64,000 bases of DNA. It comes from Rhizomys pruinosus (Eukaryota; Chordata; Mammalia; Rodentia; Spalacidae). The DNA is taken from contig VZQC01000565.1 of NCBI GenBank assembly GCA_009823505.1, positions 1,000,206-1,064,205 on the forward strand, read 5' to 3'. Positions 36,268 through 48,348 of the stretch are shown here, piece after piece. The notes under the pieces were generated by a model. That model did not search any database. It was not told the DNA's origin and saw only the letters and a list, made by a program, of their open reading frames with translations. The stretch's first letter is position 1. Each line of letters begins with the position of its first letter. Both the position numbers and the translations under genes were made by a program.

Positions 36268-37319
36268 TGTGTGGCCACACAAGACAATGATTCAATTATC
36301 CAACAATCCACCTGGCTGAAGTGCCCAGCCCCTACCTGTGCTTATAGTGGTCCTGTGAAAACCCCCAATCTAAGCTCTGTGCACTCTTATTTTTTTCTTT
36401 TCACAGGAAGACAGAAACAATATAAAAGGACAATAACAAAACAAAGAAAAAAAAGAAAACAAAAGTGGGGGAATTTCCGTTTCTTATTCTGGTGAAATAA
36501 AGAATCAATCTGCAGGGCTTGGTATGTAATTCTTCTCTCCCCCCCTTTTTTCCCGTTCTTTTCTTTCTTCTTTTCCTACTCTTTCAGGGGTACCAAAAGG
36601 ATATGTATTTACTAGATAGTCCAGGAAGTCTTGAGTTCTCAGCTGAGAAAAAGTCTGGTTAATTTGGGCGAGTTTCATCCCTAAACTGCCTAGTCAATTT
36701 CTAGGTCCTGTTATGTTACCCTCTGAAAAGGGTTTCTTCAATCCCCAGAAGGGAATCAGGATGCTGACCAAACTGACTTCTTCCATGCTGAAAAAGGGAC
36801 ATTGGATGTGCCAACTGGGGTATCCCCCATTCAGCAGGTCAATCTAAAAGACCCTCAAGCATAACAATAGAGGGAAAAAAATCCTTGACTGGTGCAAGTG
36901 AAAGTGAAATGAAGGAAGGAGTAGTTAGGTACATGATCTAGGCAGGGGATCAGAAGAAGTAAGAGCAGGGTGAATTCAAATGTCCAACTTAAAAGTTCAT
37001 TAGAATTACTTGAACAGGGGTTTCAAAATGTCCATTTATTAGTTTTCTCCTGTTCATCTGCCCATAATGTCTGGACTCAGAATCTGCTTTTCAGGCATTT
37101 TAACAGTCAGGATATGAGTTTTCACTTAGTCTAGAAAGAAGGAGAAAATTTTATTATTGAGCATTAATTAACAATAGTGGACTTGTCCTTTGGTTGCAGG
37201 TGACACAACTCTGTTACTCAAGGCCAAGATCTAAGGTTTTTATTACCCTTTAACATTATTTCATTTAACTTTACACTCAGTATGTAGAGGCACAATTTTT
37301 AAGGCTTTAAACAAAATAG
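36268..37319. other. Unassigned insert in the - strand L1
   Basis: Separates the inter-ORF region from ORF1 of the - strand L1. No LTR ends, SINE or ORF recognised. Confidence 0.4.
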
Positions 37320-37660
37320 ATTGACTATCTTTTGATTATACTTTCTTTTTGGGTGCTTAAATCCACACAATTACTCTGGATTAACCAAGGTTTGTTTTCT
37401 CAAGGTCATTTGAGGTTCTGGTCTTCAGAGGGCATTCAGGTTTTCAAAGGGAGGAGTGCCTGGCTCCTTCTGACCATTCTTAACCAGTTCTATTTACCAA
37501 AGACAAGGTCAGATCTTGCTAGACCAGGCTTTCTGTTGGAGCACAAGGTGACTTTCCTTTATATTGAGCTTCCTCTTTATAGACTGGACACTGGGTAGGG
37601 TTCTGTTAGAGGATCTCCAAGACCGTACTGCACAGGAAGACTGATGATTCACAATTACAG
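37320..37660 (-). mobile_element. L1 3' UTR fragment, - strand
   Basis: Matches the long 3' UTR at 23640-24170 (ATTAACCAAGGTTTG, CTTGCTAGACCAGGCTT, TATAGACTGGACACTGG). Possibly part of the insert starting at 36268. Confidence 0.7.
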
Positions 37661-38407
37661 AACAGATTTTTATTTTCATAGTGGTAGCATCGTTTTGTTT
37701 TCTGGTGTTGATTAGTTGTAGTTATCTCTGCCCCCTGCTCTTTGTATTGCTTGAAGTAGTCTCTGAAAGGATGGCTTATTGGAGAGGAATTACCTCAACT
37801 TATTTATATCATGGAACATTTTCCTTTCTTCTTCAATTATAATAGACATTTTTGCTGGATAAATACTCTGGATTGGCATCCCAGTATTTCAGAACTGTGA
37901 ATATTTTAGACCAAGCTCTTCTGGCTTTCTTCATCTGCATTGAGAAATCAGGTGTAATTCAGTTAGGTTTTCCTTTGTGGGTAACTTGTTTTTCTTTTGC
38001 AGCCCTCAGTGTACTTTCTTTGCTTTGAACATCTTGTGTTTTTACTGTGATATGACGTGGAGAATTTCTTTTCTTTTTTTTTTTTCTTCTGCTTGGTGTT
38101 CTATATGCTTCTAATACTTATATAGATGTCTCTCACTTTAATTTGGGAAAATTTTCCTCTAAAATTTTGTTGAAGACCTGAGCCATATAGGTATCCTATG
38201 AGTTTTCTTCCTCTTCAATCTGTATAATTTGTAGGTTTGGTTTTTTTCATAATATGCCACAGTTCCTGGTTATTACATTCTTGTGCTTTAAAAAATTTTT
38301 CATAATTGTTACTTGATTTATCCAATTCTTCCATATTATTTTCCAATCTTGATATTTTATTTTCTATTTCATCCATTCTATTATTAAGAGTTTCGCCTAT
38401 CTTTTTC

Positions 38408-39150
38408 TTTTTTTTTTTAATATTTTTTTTTTGTCTTTTCAAGACAGGGTCTCCCTCTAGCCCCAGCTGTCCTGGAACTCACTCTGTAGACCAGGCTGGC
38501 CTTGAACTCACAAAGATCCACCTGCCTCTGCCTCCCGAGTGCTAAGATTAAAGGCGTGCACCACCACGCCTGGCTTAATTTATTTTTTATTTTTTATTTA
38601 TTTTTATTTTTTTCTATTAATTCTTTATTTTTTTTCATTTTTGAACAATAAGTAAGAATTTATGAGTACAAGCATCCTTCATGTAAAACCAATTTGCAAG
38701 CAGTTGTGCCCAAACCCACACAACCCAAGGGTCCCATCATCCAGCTGGGGGGGCTTGTATGTTCAATGAAGATGATCAAATAAGTGTCCAGACTATATTG
38801 TTGTAGTTTTGCCATTCACCCCAATCGCAGCCCTTACATTCTACAACGTCCTCTCTTCTGCAGATTGTTCCCTAGGCTTAGAAAAGGGGCACAGGTGGAT
38901 GAGAAGCAAAATTGTCTACTTTTTCTGGTGCTGTTGTTTTGGACTCTGATCAATTCTGGCTGTTTCCTTTCATGGGATGACAGTTTGTCCAGGAATAATT
39001 CTACTAATGAAGCACAGGCAATTAGATATATAGGTATTTAAGCAGTACTAATTGTTATGGTAGTTTACTTTTGTATAGACACAGATGTTTGGATGGTATG
39101 TTAATCCATGAATTACGTTGTTTTTTTTTTTTCTGTAAATTATGACAGGG
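38408..39150 (-). mobile_element. Retro-inserted element with B1, target duplication seen
   Basis: Flanked by TCGCCTATCTTTTTC (38393-38407) and TCGCCTATCCTTTTC (39151-39165), which are L1 ORF1 sequence. T-rich at its left end, so its RNA ran on the - strand. A B1 sits in the T-rich part. The body, about 38620-39130, is not identified; an old L1 3' UTR is possible. Confidence 0.7.
38415..38576 (-). mobile_element. B1 SINE
   Basis: GTCTTTTCAAGACAGGGTCTC to GCACCACCACGCCTGGC, near consensus, within T-rich sequence. Confidence 0.95.
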
Positions 39151-39577
39151 TCGCCTATCCTTTTCAAATTGTGGAATGTTGCATTTCTTTGTTCATTTAA
39201 ACTTGAATTTCCTTCAGTGTTTCTATATCTTTTGTGATTTCATTCAACAATTTGTCATTGTCCTCTTTCAATTTATCCCTGTCTTCTTTTAGGTCCTGGG
39301 CTTCCTTGTTGAGTCCCTCAACTCCTTAATTTCTCTAATGATGTTCATAATTGTTCTTTTGAGATCTGTATCTTGAGTTATATCCAAGGGGTCTTCACTA
39401 GACAGCTCTTGAACAGGGGTATTAGTATTTAGCAGAAATCTATATGAGTTTTTCTTTCATTAAGCTTTAGGCATTTGGGTAGCTTCTATTTGTAGTGGTT
39501 CTAATGTGAAGCTTAGCTGTTTATTGAGCTGACACCAATTTTGGATATATTCTTCAGGTGTTTGTTGACATTGTGTT

Positions 39578-39722
39578 TACTTGTTTGTTTGTTTGTTTGT
39601 TTGTTTGTTTTGTTTGTTTTGAGACAGTCTCCCTGCAGTCCTGGAACTCTCTCTATGTAGATCAGGCTGCTTCTGCCTCCCGAGTACTGGGATTAAAGGC
39701 AGGCACAACCATGCCTGGCAAG
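39578..39722 (-). mobile_element. B1 SINE, internally shortened, with (GTTT)n
   Basis: (TTTG)n at 39578-39620 is followed by GAGACAGTCTCCCTGCAGTCC and GGGATTAAAGGCAGGCACAAC. About 35 bases of the usual middle are missing. Confidence 0.88.
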
Positions 39723-40855
39723 GCCCTGGAACTTTAATCACCATACTTTACTCTGTTTTCCATCAGGTCTTTATTTCACTCTTTTGTTCTCTGATAGAGT
39801 TGTGTATAGTTGAAGCTTAATTTGTAGAGCTCTTCATCAATTGTAACTTAAATGACAAATGAAATATTACTTTTATTTTGAAATCTACCCTTGTAAATGT
39901 TGAAAACATTATTTTTAAAGACTTAAAATTCATTTTATTTTGCTGCTATTTTTCACTTTCAATTATAATCCAAGTGTTAGTTTCATTTTGAGGGGAAACT
40001 TGGCACAGAGAGGAGAAAATGTCAGGACTCCAATGCAAAGGAAATCGAATTCACTTCATTAATTAATGCTTGGCTGCTGGCCTGCCTGTGTCAGGATAAC
40101 CATTAGAATGTCCCCCAAATGGCAGATATATACCCAGGCACACAAGGAAGTGGGGCTACAAGGAAGTGTGGACAAGAAGATTGGGGAATGAGTGTAGGTA
40201 GGTCTGTTTCTGGTATCGGTATCAGTAGAAGCATCTCGAGGGAACTGGGACCTGTGACTGGTATCAGTAGGAGCCCCTCAAGAGAGACTGAGGCCTGGGT
40301 CTGGTCTCCAGTGAGGTATGATTACAGGATTTTGCAGGAGCATAGTCCAGGGTACTTATTTCTTGGTACTTCTGCCTCAGTTGGCTTCCTGAAAGCCCTG
40401 ACTTTGGTTGGTTACAACCTTATATTCCACCCTTTTGTTGCATAAGGATAGAGGCAAAGTTTTTCCTTCTACCTGCTTAGTGTTGGTGGTGGATGATGAA
40501 GATGGGATTAATGACACAAGAGGGTGAGATGCTTTACACCTGGGTGCCTCTGTTGTCAGCAGGGGTGGGTTTGTATTTGTCTGAAGGGAGAGCAAGCAAA
40601 AATTGACTAAAACTGGTACAGGTGAATTGTTGCATAGGATCTTGCAAGCATCAAATGAGTCAGCAAGCTATTATCAGGTGACAGATGAGGCCCAAGTTTA
40701 CTTAGAGGTCCAATTAGGGGATACAGCCATGAGGTTAGGCTCTCCAGGATTCCCTGCTCTGAGGCTGGAAGACTCAGTTTTTGGCATCCCTAACCTTTGA
40801 CACAGACCAAGCTGTTAAGAAACTCAAGAAACTGGCTGCTTTTTGTCTTTTTACC
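39723..40855. other. Unassigned, possibly 5' UTR of the - strand L1
   Basis: Contains a two-unit direct repeat of about 42 bp at 40218-40302 (each unit starts GGTATCAGTAG). Location upstream of ORF1 would fit an L1 5' UTR, but I cannot confirm it. No gene seen. Confidence 0.35.
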
Positions 40856-41430
40856 AAGATCTGAAGTTTTATACCTGAAGGCTTTACTGATTATTTATTT
40901 CTGGTTATACTTTCCTTTTGGAGGTTTAAGGCCATACAGTTAGCCCAGATTAAACAAAGATTTCTGTTTTCTCAAGGTCAGTTGAGGATCTGGTCCTCAG
41001 GGATCACTAGGATTCTTTTGGGGTGGATCCTCTGGCTCCTTTTAACTTTTCATTTACCAGTTCCACATATGCAAGGACAATGTCAGGTCTTGCTTTACCA
41101 GGTTTCCCTTCCTGAAGCATGAGGAGAATTTCCTCTTTATAGATTGGACAATGCCTGGAGTCCCATTTGTGAATTTCCCTGAACAGGAGGACTAGTGACG
41201 CATGATTTCAGGACATTTCAAGATATGCCCCCATACATAGTCCCCTGGGACTTAGTTGAACTCAGAGGGCAAGGAACAAAGATGTCCCTTAAGTCCTTCA
41301 GCTAAATTGGTATGGACATTAAGTATGGTCATTAACCATCCAGACATGCTAAGTGACACCAGGCTGACACTTATAATTACTGTATAATATTTCAGATAAG
41401 GCTTAGACAAAGGCCCAAGCATCCTCATAT
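40856..41430 (-). mobile_element. L1 3' UTR fragment, - strand
   Basis: Matches 23570-24380 in order: TTATTTATTTCTGGTTATAC, TTGAGGATCTGGTCCTCAGG, GGTATGGACATTAAGTATGG. Diverged. Its next block (CCCATAAAATAAATACTGTGG) lies only at 42450. Confidence 0.75.
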
Positions 41431-42445
41431 AACACTGACTGGAAGAGAGTTTTAACACCATAAGTTATGCAGGCATAGCCCATGAGAGAGAATTAAACAA
41501 TTTCAGGCCTATCTTGAATGTAAACTGTTTACTACAACTTACTGCAAACAGGAACAGTCTCTTTCTTTCCCATCCCCCACCCCGCCTGCCCATCATATCC
41601 TGATTTATAGTTCTCCCAGAAAGGATGAGCTGTATCACATACCAAAAGACAGGAAATAAGCTGATAGGGGTTACCAAGCCCATCAAAACTGTCTCCTTCT
41701 GGACTGCACACAGCTGGTTCAGGTAAGTAGAACCTAGCTTCTTTTGAGCCAAATTATCTTGTTAGCTCAAAGGAAATATCAGAAGTAACACCTGTGTGAT
41801 ACAGAGAAGCAAAAAGTACATCTTTCAGTAGCCAGAGGTAATCCACTACTTTTCTATGTCCATTTAATCCAAATCTATAACAGGGAGTCCAGTACAATCC
41901 AAACATGGACTGAAAATTAACAACAACTCTGTATATTTATAATCCTATTTGGGTCATTAGTAAACTAACTAGCTTAAGTGTTTATACCAATTTTATCCTG
42001 GAAATATTTAATCAATTTAATTTAATACAATTATCTTTTCCTTTTACTAAACCTTGAAGTGCCATGTGATATTTAGATAAAGCTTGGCCAAAAGCTGAAT
42101 ACTCTTAAATAAACCTTAACTAGATATAAATTCATAGACCCTTAATTGTGAAGATAATTGATATTTATTCCCATGTATTGAGATGGGACAGTTATCTCAA
42201 ATACACTAGTATAAACTGTGAGATCTCCTTGCAAGCCTAGGAACAGGTTTTGAATGGCAAATTCTCTTTGAATGCTTAGAGATATTTTACATAGGCTTGG
42301 CAAATGTCCCCACATGTATAACATATCCAAATACAGAAATAAATTGCACCCTGCAATTTAACAATCTTAGCAATTTGATAGCAAATAAATTAGTATTCAC
42401 TTTTACAATTATTCCCTTAGCATTGAGCATGAGTCTATAGATTTA
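41431..42445. other. Unassigned ~1-kb block within an L1 3' UTR
   Basis: Interrupts the L1 3' UTR: sequence adjacent in copy 2 near 24400 is here about 1 kb apart. No ends or ORF recognised. Confidence 0.35.
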
Positions 42446-42510
42446 AGCAGTCCCATAAAATAAATACTGTGGTTTCACACAATGTCATGATAAAGTAGTT
42501 TTAAAACCAA
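42446..42510 (-). mobile_element. L1 3' UTR fragment, continuation
   Basis: AGTCCCATAAAATAAATACTG and ATGTCATGA blocks match about 24410-24455. Confidence 0.5.
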
Positions 42511-42644
42511 AACTTTAGAACATTTTCAGAACTGTAATAAATATCCCTACCTGGGTTTCCAACTTAATAAAACTGGAAAATGAGATGGGCTAGATAAACT
42601 CCATTTGGTTTAGAAATCATTATTTCTGACCTTAACCTAAAACT

Positions 42645-42705
42645 CTGATGTGCTGGGATTGAAGCCATACTACGATTAAAGGCATGCCCCACCATGCCCA
42701 GCTGG
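42645..42705 (-). mobile_element. B1 fragment
   Basis: TGCTGGGATTGAAG… GATTAAAGGCATGCCCCACC ATGCCCAGCT resembles the 5' end of a reverse B1. Confidence 0.6.
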
Positions 42706-45700
42706 GGAACTCCCAGGAGTAGCACCCAGCCCACAGGATATAGGTTTGAGGTGTGGTAATATTAGTTAACTTCTGTTCATTGCAAAATTTTTGATACATT
42801 AATCCAATACCTCTGCCCTGGAAAATGCTTGTTTAAGACTGGTTAATGTTTGTTTCTGATCCAGAACATTAATAAGGCAATAGAGATCAATCCATTGTTA
42901 AAGACCATTTAGAGATTGACAATACCAAAAGCATGAAGTGAATTTAAATAGTTTTCATGAGTTCAATTCACCCATAGTTGTCTGCAGTTAACTCTGTCTC
43001 ACAGTAACATACAGGAGCCTAGAAAGTTTCAGAGATTAAAAGAGAAGCACACAGCACAATGCTAGCTAGACCAGCCAGGCAGAAGTTCAGGCCCAGAGAG
43101 GTAAGTTTGCTTCCTATGAGGAGGAAGGCGATGGCGGTGGTAGTGGGGGAGTGGCAGATGGAAAATCACTGCAGGAACAAAATAAAGCCCAATAGCTGTC
43201 CCAGGATGCCCTCTCCCACCTCTAGAGGCAGGAGGCAGGACTGGCCCAGTCCATTCTGGAATCAGTTTCTATAATGTACCCTGGTAGAAGCCATGCAGCT
43301 CCTTGACTGAACCTAGTGCAATAGCCCAAATGGGTCTCCACCCAGAGAAATGGAAGCACAGCTACCATGCTCAGGAATTCCCAACCTCCAAAGATCTCCA
43401 CCCAAACCAGACCAATATATACACATGCCTCTGACTCCCAAGTACTGGGAGACAATTTGGACAGCAGAGGAAGTTTTAGGACTTCAGATTAAAACTAAGT
43501 AAAGCTTAAAATTAATTATCAAACACATATAATATTTTATTCAAATAGACCAGTCATGTGATGGTTTAGATTTTATCAACTAGGACTTTTGTTGAGCATG
43601 TGTGCATAAACAAGTAGTGCCTTTTGTGAAATAATAGATATTGAATGATGCTTTTAGGGTACTCAGGTTACACCATTAAAATATTTATATTTCTAATTAG
43701 GCATGTCAGAATAAAACTAGTATCCTTGTGCACACAATGAAAAAGGAGAACTTGGTGGTCACAGATTAAAACTGTTTTGAGACAAGTAACACATGAAGAC
43801 AAAGACAACATAATTACATGAAATTTGAAATTTCTCTGCAGTTTCTCTGCATGGAAATGTTATATGTTAATACATGGAAATATATAAAAACATGACATTA
43901 CAGGAAGTTTTAAATGAATAAGAAAATGATGCTCACACATAGGCAGTAGCTGGAGGTGAAAAACCTGGAGAGGAAAGTGCTAGATTTGAGATTTGAGGTT
44001 TGAGAGTGACAGTGATGCCAGGGTTGAAGGAAGGGGTTGGGGTTTGTCAGGCTGGAATTGGACAAATGAAGAACTGAGAGTCCTTGGGAGACAGAAAACC
44101 TGCATATAAATCTGTAGTGAATGAGAAAATCTAAAACCATTTCTTTAAAGGCAAGTATGCTGCTGAGTGAGATGAAGCTAAGAGAGAGGAATTGAATTTT
44201 AAAGGATAGAGAAAAGCCAATGAAGTGGAGGGACTGGATATGGAAACTCCAAATAGGAAAGCAAAGCAAAGCAAAGTAAAGGAATGAATGAATGGTTTCA
44301 AACTAAGGGAGCCCAGGTCACTCACCACCTGTTGCAACTATGAAAGTAAAGCAGTGTCTTCTAGATCTCTCCATTACTAGATACTAGCTGTTGCTGGAAG
44401 AGAACTTTTTAGGGGACTATTTGTCAGATACTTTGGTAGTGTTTTTTAAGATCCTTAAGAATTTGGAAATCTAGGGGGCCATCTGGTATATGTAATCCAG
44501 AGGGTACTCAGCCCGAGAAGTAGTACAGAGAAACATTTAGGCATTTTAAGTATTTGCTGGAGTCCTGAAGGTTGTAGAGAGTGGAGGAGATACTCCAGGG
44601 GAGTCAGAAATGACTGCTTGGAATGAGAGGAACCCATGGTTGAAGGCAGAGAAAAGGAGAAAAAGAGCTAGTCTCGATAAGGAGGTAGGAGACAGAGAGA
44701 AGGTAAGGAGTCTCAGGAGAGCAAGTTGTTAAGATGCCAGAAGAAGGAGGAAGAGAGAAGGAAGGAGAAGAGAGAAGGAGGGAAAGAGAAGGAAGAAGGA
44801 GGAAGAAGATTGAGAATCCTTCTATGTTAGCTGGGAATTTTGTGTTTTGGATCACGTTTATGGGCTGCTTTGGAGATGGACTTTCTCATCTTTCACACTG
44901 AAATTGTCTTCTCCCACTGGGTCTCAGGGGTGTCTTGCACATTTAAGGAAATGTGAGGGAGCTCAAGACACTGGGAAATCAGCTCTGTCTGAGTAGTCCT
45001 TTATGCACTTGGGCATCCACATGCTATTTGTTGTTCTTCTCTCCCTGGATTAACTCTGGCAAGGAGAGGGGAGGGACTGCCAGGGATTTTACCCAAGGAA
45101 ATAGAAAGATAAGTGAAAAGATATACAGACATACATACAGACATACAGGCACAGACTCAGAGAAATCCCGAGGGAATAAATTCAATTTTAAGATTGGAAC
45201 TCAAGGCTTTTATACTAACCCAGGCATGGGCTGGGCCAGAACACAGAATTGGGGGCTGGGGCAGGTAATTGGGACAAGGGAACCTCAGGCTAAAATCCGG
45301 ATCAAAGTTCTTTCCTGAGAGATGAAAGGACAGTCCAGGCTTTCACAGTCTGTGAGAAACAGCAAGGGTCAAGGCTGTCAGGTAACTGCTTTTAAGTGTT
45401 TCTGCCAAAAGAATACCCACATCTCCCCATTTTTACTTTTATAAAAAGGCTCACGTCACAAATTGTTGACATTTATCTTTTGGGGAATACCCCAGAAAGT
45501 GCAGCCCAACTAGGCTCCCCCTCAGGACAACAGAACTTAAGTGTGCATAGAGTGAGCATCTGGGCTTTACCAGGGACAACCCAGCTACTGTTTGTGTAAA
45601 CAGTAAGCTGGAGGTGTGACAACTTTGCTCAATACATCAAAGGAAGATGCTGACAGGGTCTGGAATTTGCAGAAGTAGGTGAGACAGGAAAAGACTGCCT

Positions 45701-46239
45701 ACTCTGACCTCATGAAGAGGCCTGGGGCAGAGTTTTGCAGCTTTCATACCTCAAGCCAAGCAAAATTCCATCCCTATAGCCCTTCCATTGTTTAAAAATT
45801 AAAATGGAGCAAAGTTATTATTGAGTACCAGGGGATCTTTAGGGATGGCTTGACATTGGGCTAAAGACAATTGAGCTGTGACCCCAAACTGATTTTTGAT
45901 AAACCGGAAAGCCGACCTCCTAAGGTGGGAATTGGTTTTAACAAAAGGTATTTTCCTGGTGGCCTAGGGAAACTTAGGTTGCAGTTAGCAGGGCTTTCGT
46001 TGAAAGAGAACATATTCTCTTAAACATAAAGGCATGCAGGCATCCTTTGATCTTCCTCTGAATACAGAGGCAGCAAAAGGGCAGTTGCTATGACTCTTAA
46101 GTGCATTCATACCTATGATTTAAACACAGAAACTGGTCCCAGTGCCTTGCAAACCAACCATAAAGGATGCAAAGAGACCCACTGAGCACACAACTTTGCC
46201 CTTAGGTAATGGAGCTCTAAAAGATGACAAAGTAAAAGT
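42706..46239. other. Unassigned 3.5 kb, no gene recognised
   Basis: Longest stretch without a recognised repeat. Includes a purine-rich GGA/GAA tract at about 44738-44813. It may contain old ERV sequence, but I see no LTR ends or coding motifs. ORFs here have no family signature. Confidence 0.35.
44738..44813. repeat. Polypurine (GGA/GAA) tract
   Basis: About 75 bases with almost only A and G, made of GAAGGAG, GAGAGAAGG and GGAGGAAG units. Confidence 0.9.
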
Positions 46240-46470
46240 ATACCTTTTCTCCCATAAAACATACGGTTATGTGAGTGACCTAGTCTCTCAAATAGCATTG
46301 CTTATCCTACACCTAAAGACATACAAAGACATACAGGTATGCAAATGACATTGTCTCTAAAAATAACGTTGCTTGTCCTACACATAAAGGCATACAAAGA
46401 CATACAGGTATGTAAATGACATTTCTTCTAAGAGTAACATTTCTTATCTTATTCATGAAAACATACAGAT
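46240..46470. repeat. Degenerate ~71-bp tandem repeat
   Basis: About three units, with CTTATCCTACACCTAAAG (46301) and CTTGTCCTACACATAAAG (46372) exactly 71 apart. The core ACATACAAAGACATACAGGT is repeated in both. Partial units occur on each side. Confidence 0.85.
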
Positions 46471-48082
46471 ATTACTTGATACCCTTTTAGCAGAGATGGT
46501 GTTTTTTTAACTTGTACCCCCAAAGTTCCAAACTTGGTTGGAGAGATCTGTACATGCCACTACAAAGTTCAGTCACAATTGTTTTCTGTAGGTTTTATTT
46601 TTAGTCAGCAGTTTCCAGGCTTAGAAAAGAGCAGGTGAGAGACAAGGATGTAAACCAATTTTGTTGAAGATATCACCCAGGTTGTCTCGGCCTTTTCCCT
46701 GCAGGAGGCTGATGACTTAGCTCCGGCTCCAGTCTTTTTGGAGGTGTGGATTGTGAAGCTGCAGATGGCCTCCCGCTTAGCTGGAGTCTTGGCTGTCAGA
46801 GATACCCTTTTGTAGTTTACTGATGAAATATGAATGGTAATCGCATAGGCAGTCAAGTAAACATTATCTACTATACTAGGTTGCATTGTTGGCATAGCAC
46901 AGGTGGTTAGAGATACCATGTTTTTATTTTACTGTAGGTAAGAAATACCTCATTTATTATTTCAGTAGATAAATGGATGAGGGCTTGTTAAGATTCTTTT
47001 AAAGAATATCTTAGATTTGCCCATTAATTTTAAGTTTGAAATGTAAAATAATATATCGTGACTACCCATGGCCCTTATTAGTTTTGGTAGATTTATTGGG
47101 CCTGATTTTTAGCTTGATAAAAGACAGCTGCAATATTTTTTACTGATGTAATTGGTTGTTGGGAAAAATCCCAGCCAGTATAGTACCTGGCCTTGATATA
47201 TTTTAATAGCTGGTTTTTTGAGAAATAGAATATCCTTCCAAGAGATTTTACATCTCTTAATGTAAGGAAGATGTTAAGCTGTTCTTTGGAGAGCGTTACA
47301 TTAATTTTACCTTATTTTAGGTACCACATACATACCCATGCAAGAACTGATGTCCTGAGGTCCATTGTTGATGAAAAGATGAAATGCTGTCTTTTAAAAC
47401 TAATTTATCTTGTAGATAAAAGAGGATGTTACAGATAACATCTGTACATGTTACAGATAAAACGACATTGGATATCTATTAATGTCAAGGCTGTTACCTG
47501 GAAATTTAGTATGGATTAGAATTAAGAGTAGCTTGTAGTTAACATAAATTTAAATGTGACCAATTTTAAACAACATTAGTAATTTAGTTTACCACTATCC
47601 AATGTGTGAATAGATTTTGAATACAAGTAAAAATAAGTTAGAGGAATCTTAATTAAACATACATTGTGATTTTTGTTACCTGATTAAGACTGGATCCTGT
47701 GGAAATAAGGTTTATACATATATAATTTTAACATTTATGAATATTACAATTTTAGATGTATAGCTTTAAGGTATAAATTTTGTAGAATGGGTTTTACAGA
47801 TCCTACTGGGAGTTGGTGGGTTATCTCCAGTAGATGACAGTACACAGTTAATAAAACTTTGAACTACTATTTGTGTAGATTTATATTTACCTGTTACACA
47901 TCAATTAATTTATTAGCCATTTAAATATATTGGCAAACCTGAGTTAAGGAAAAATCAATTTTGGTTTTAGAGTTAGTCTTTAGTAAACCTATGTAAATAG
48001 AACAACCACATAAAATAATTTTTAACCAAAACATAAAAATGGCAAATAGTTGAATAGGATCCTTAATTGATTGATTTTGAAA
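46471..48082. other. Unassigned AT-rich sequence
   Basis: No gene or repeat family recognised. Confidence 0.35.
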
Positions 48083-48094
48083 TGCATAGGACTT

Positions 48095-48336
48095 TTTTTT
48101 TAATTTTTTTATTTATTTTTATGTGTATGAATGTATTGTCTGCATGCAGGTCTGCGCATCCGTGTCGTACGATGCCGCGGAGGTCAGAAGAGGGTCTCAA
48201 TTCCCCTGGAACTGGAGTTCTCCTGGAACTGGAGTCACAGACGGCTCTCAGCCGCCATGTGGGTGCTGGGGATCGAACCTGGGTCCTCCGCAAGAGCGGT
48301 CGGCGCTCTTAACCACCAGGCCATCCCTCCAGCCCC
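48095..48336 (-). mobile_element. Complete B2 SINE, - strand (17-bp-duplication type)
   Basis: Target duplication TGCATAGGACTT at 48083-48094 and 48337-48348. Reads to CCATCCCTCCAGCCCC. High CpG content and both 17-bp units present; young. Confidence 0.96.
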
Positions 48337-48348
48337 TGCATAGGACTT

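Larger units (their letters stand above)
37661..39560 (-). mobile_element. L1 on - strand, ORF1 and 5' side
   Basis: Reverse complement of ORF1 similar to that at 28669-29643. The frame at 38215-38442 reads NNRMDEIENKISRLENNMEELDKSSNNYEKFFKAQECNNQELWHIMK across the coiled-coil end. Interrupted by the retro-insertion 38408-39150. The 5' edge near 39560 is approximate. Confidence 0.8.

Noticed and set aside
44860..45600. Old ERV internal region or LTR
   Set aside because: Some stretches feel ERV-like (AATAAATTCAATTTTAAG, TTTTATAC), but no LTR ends, primer site or coding motif could be shown.
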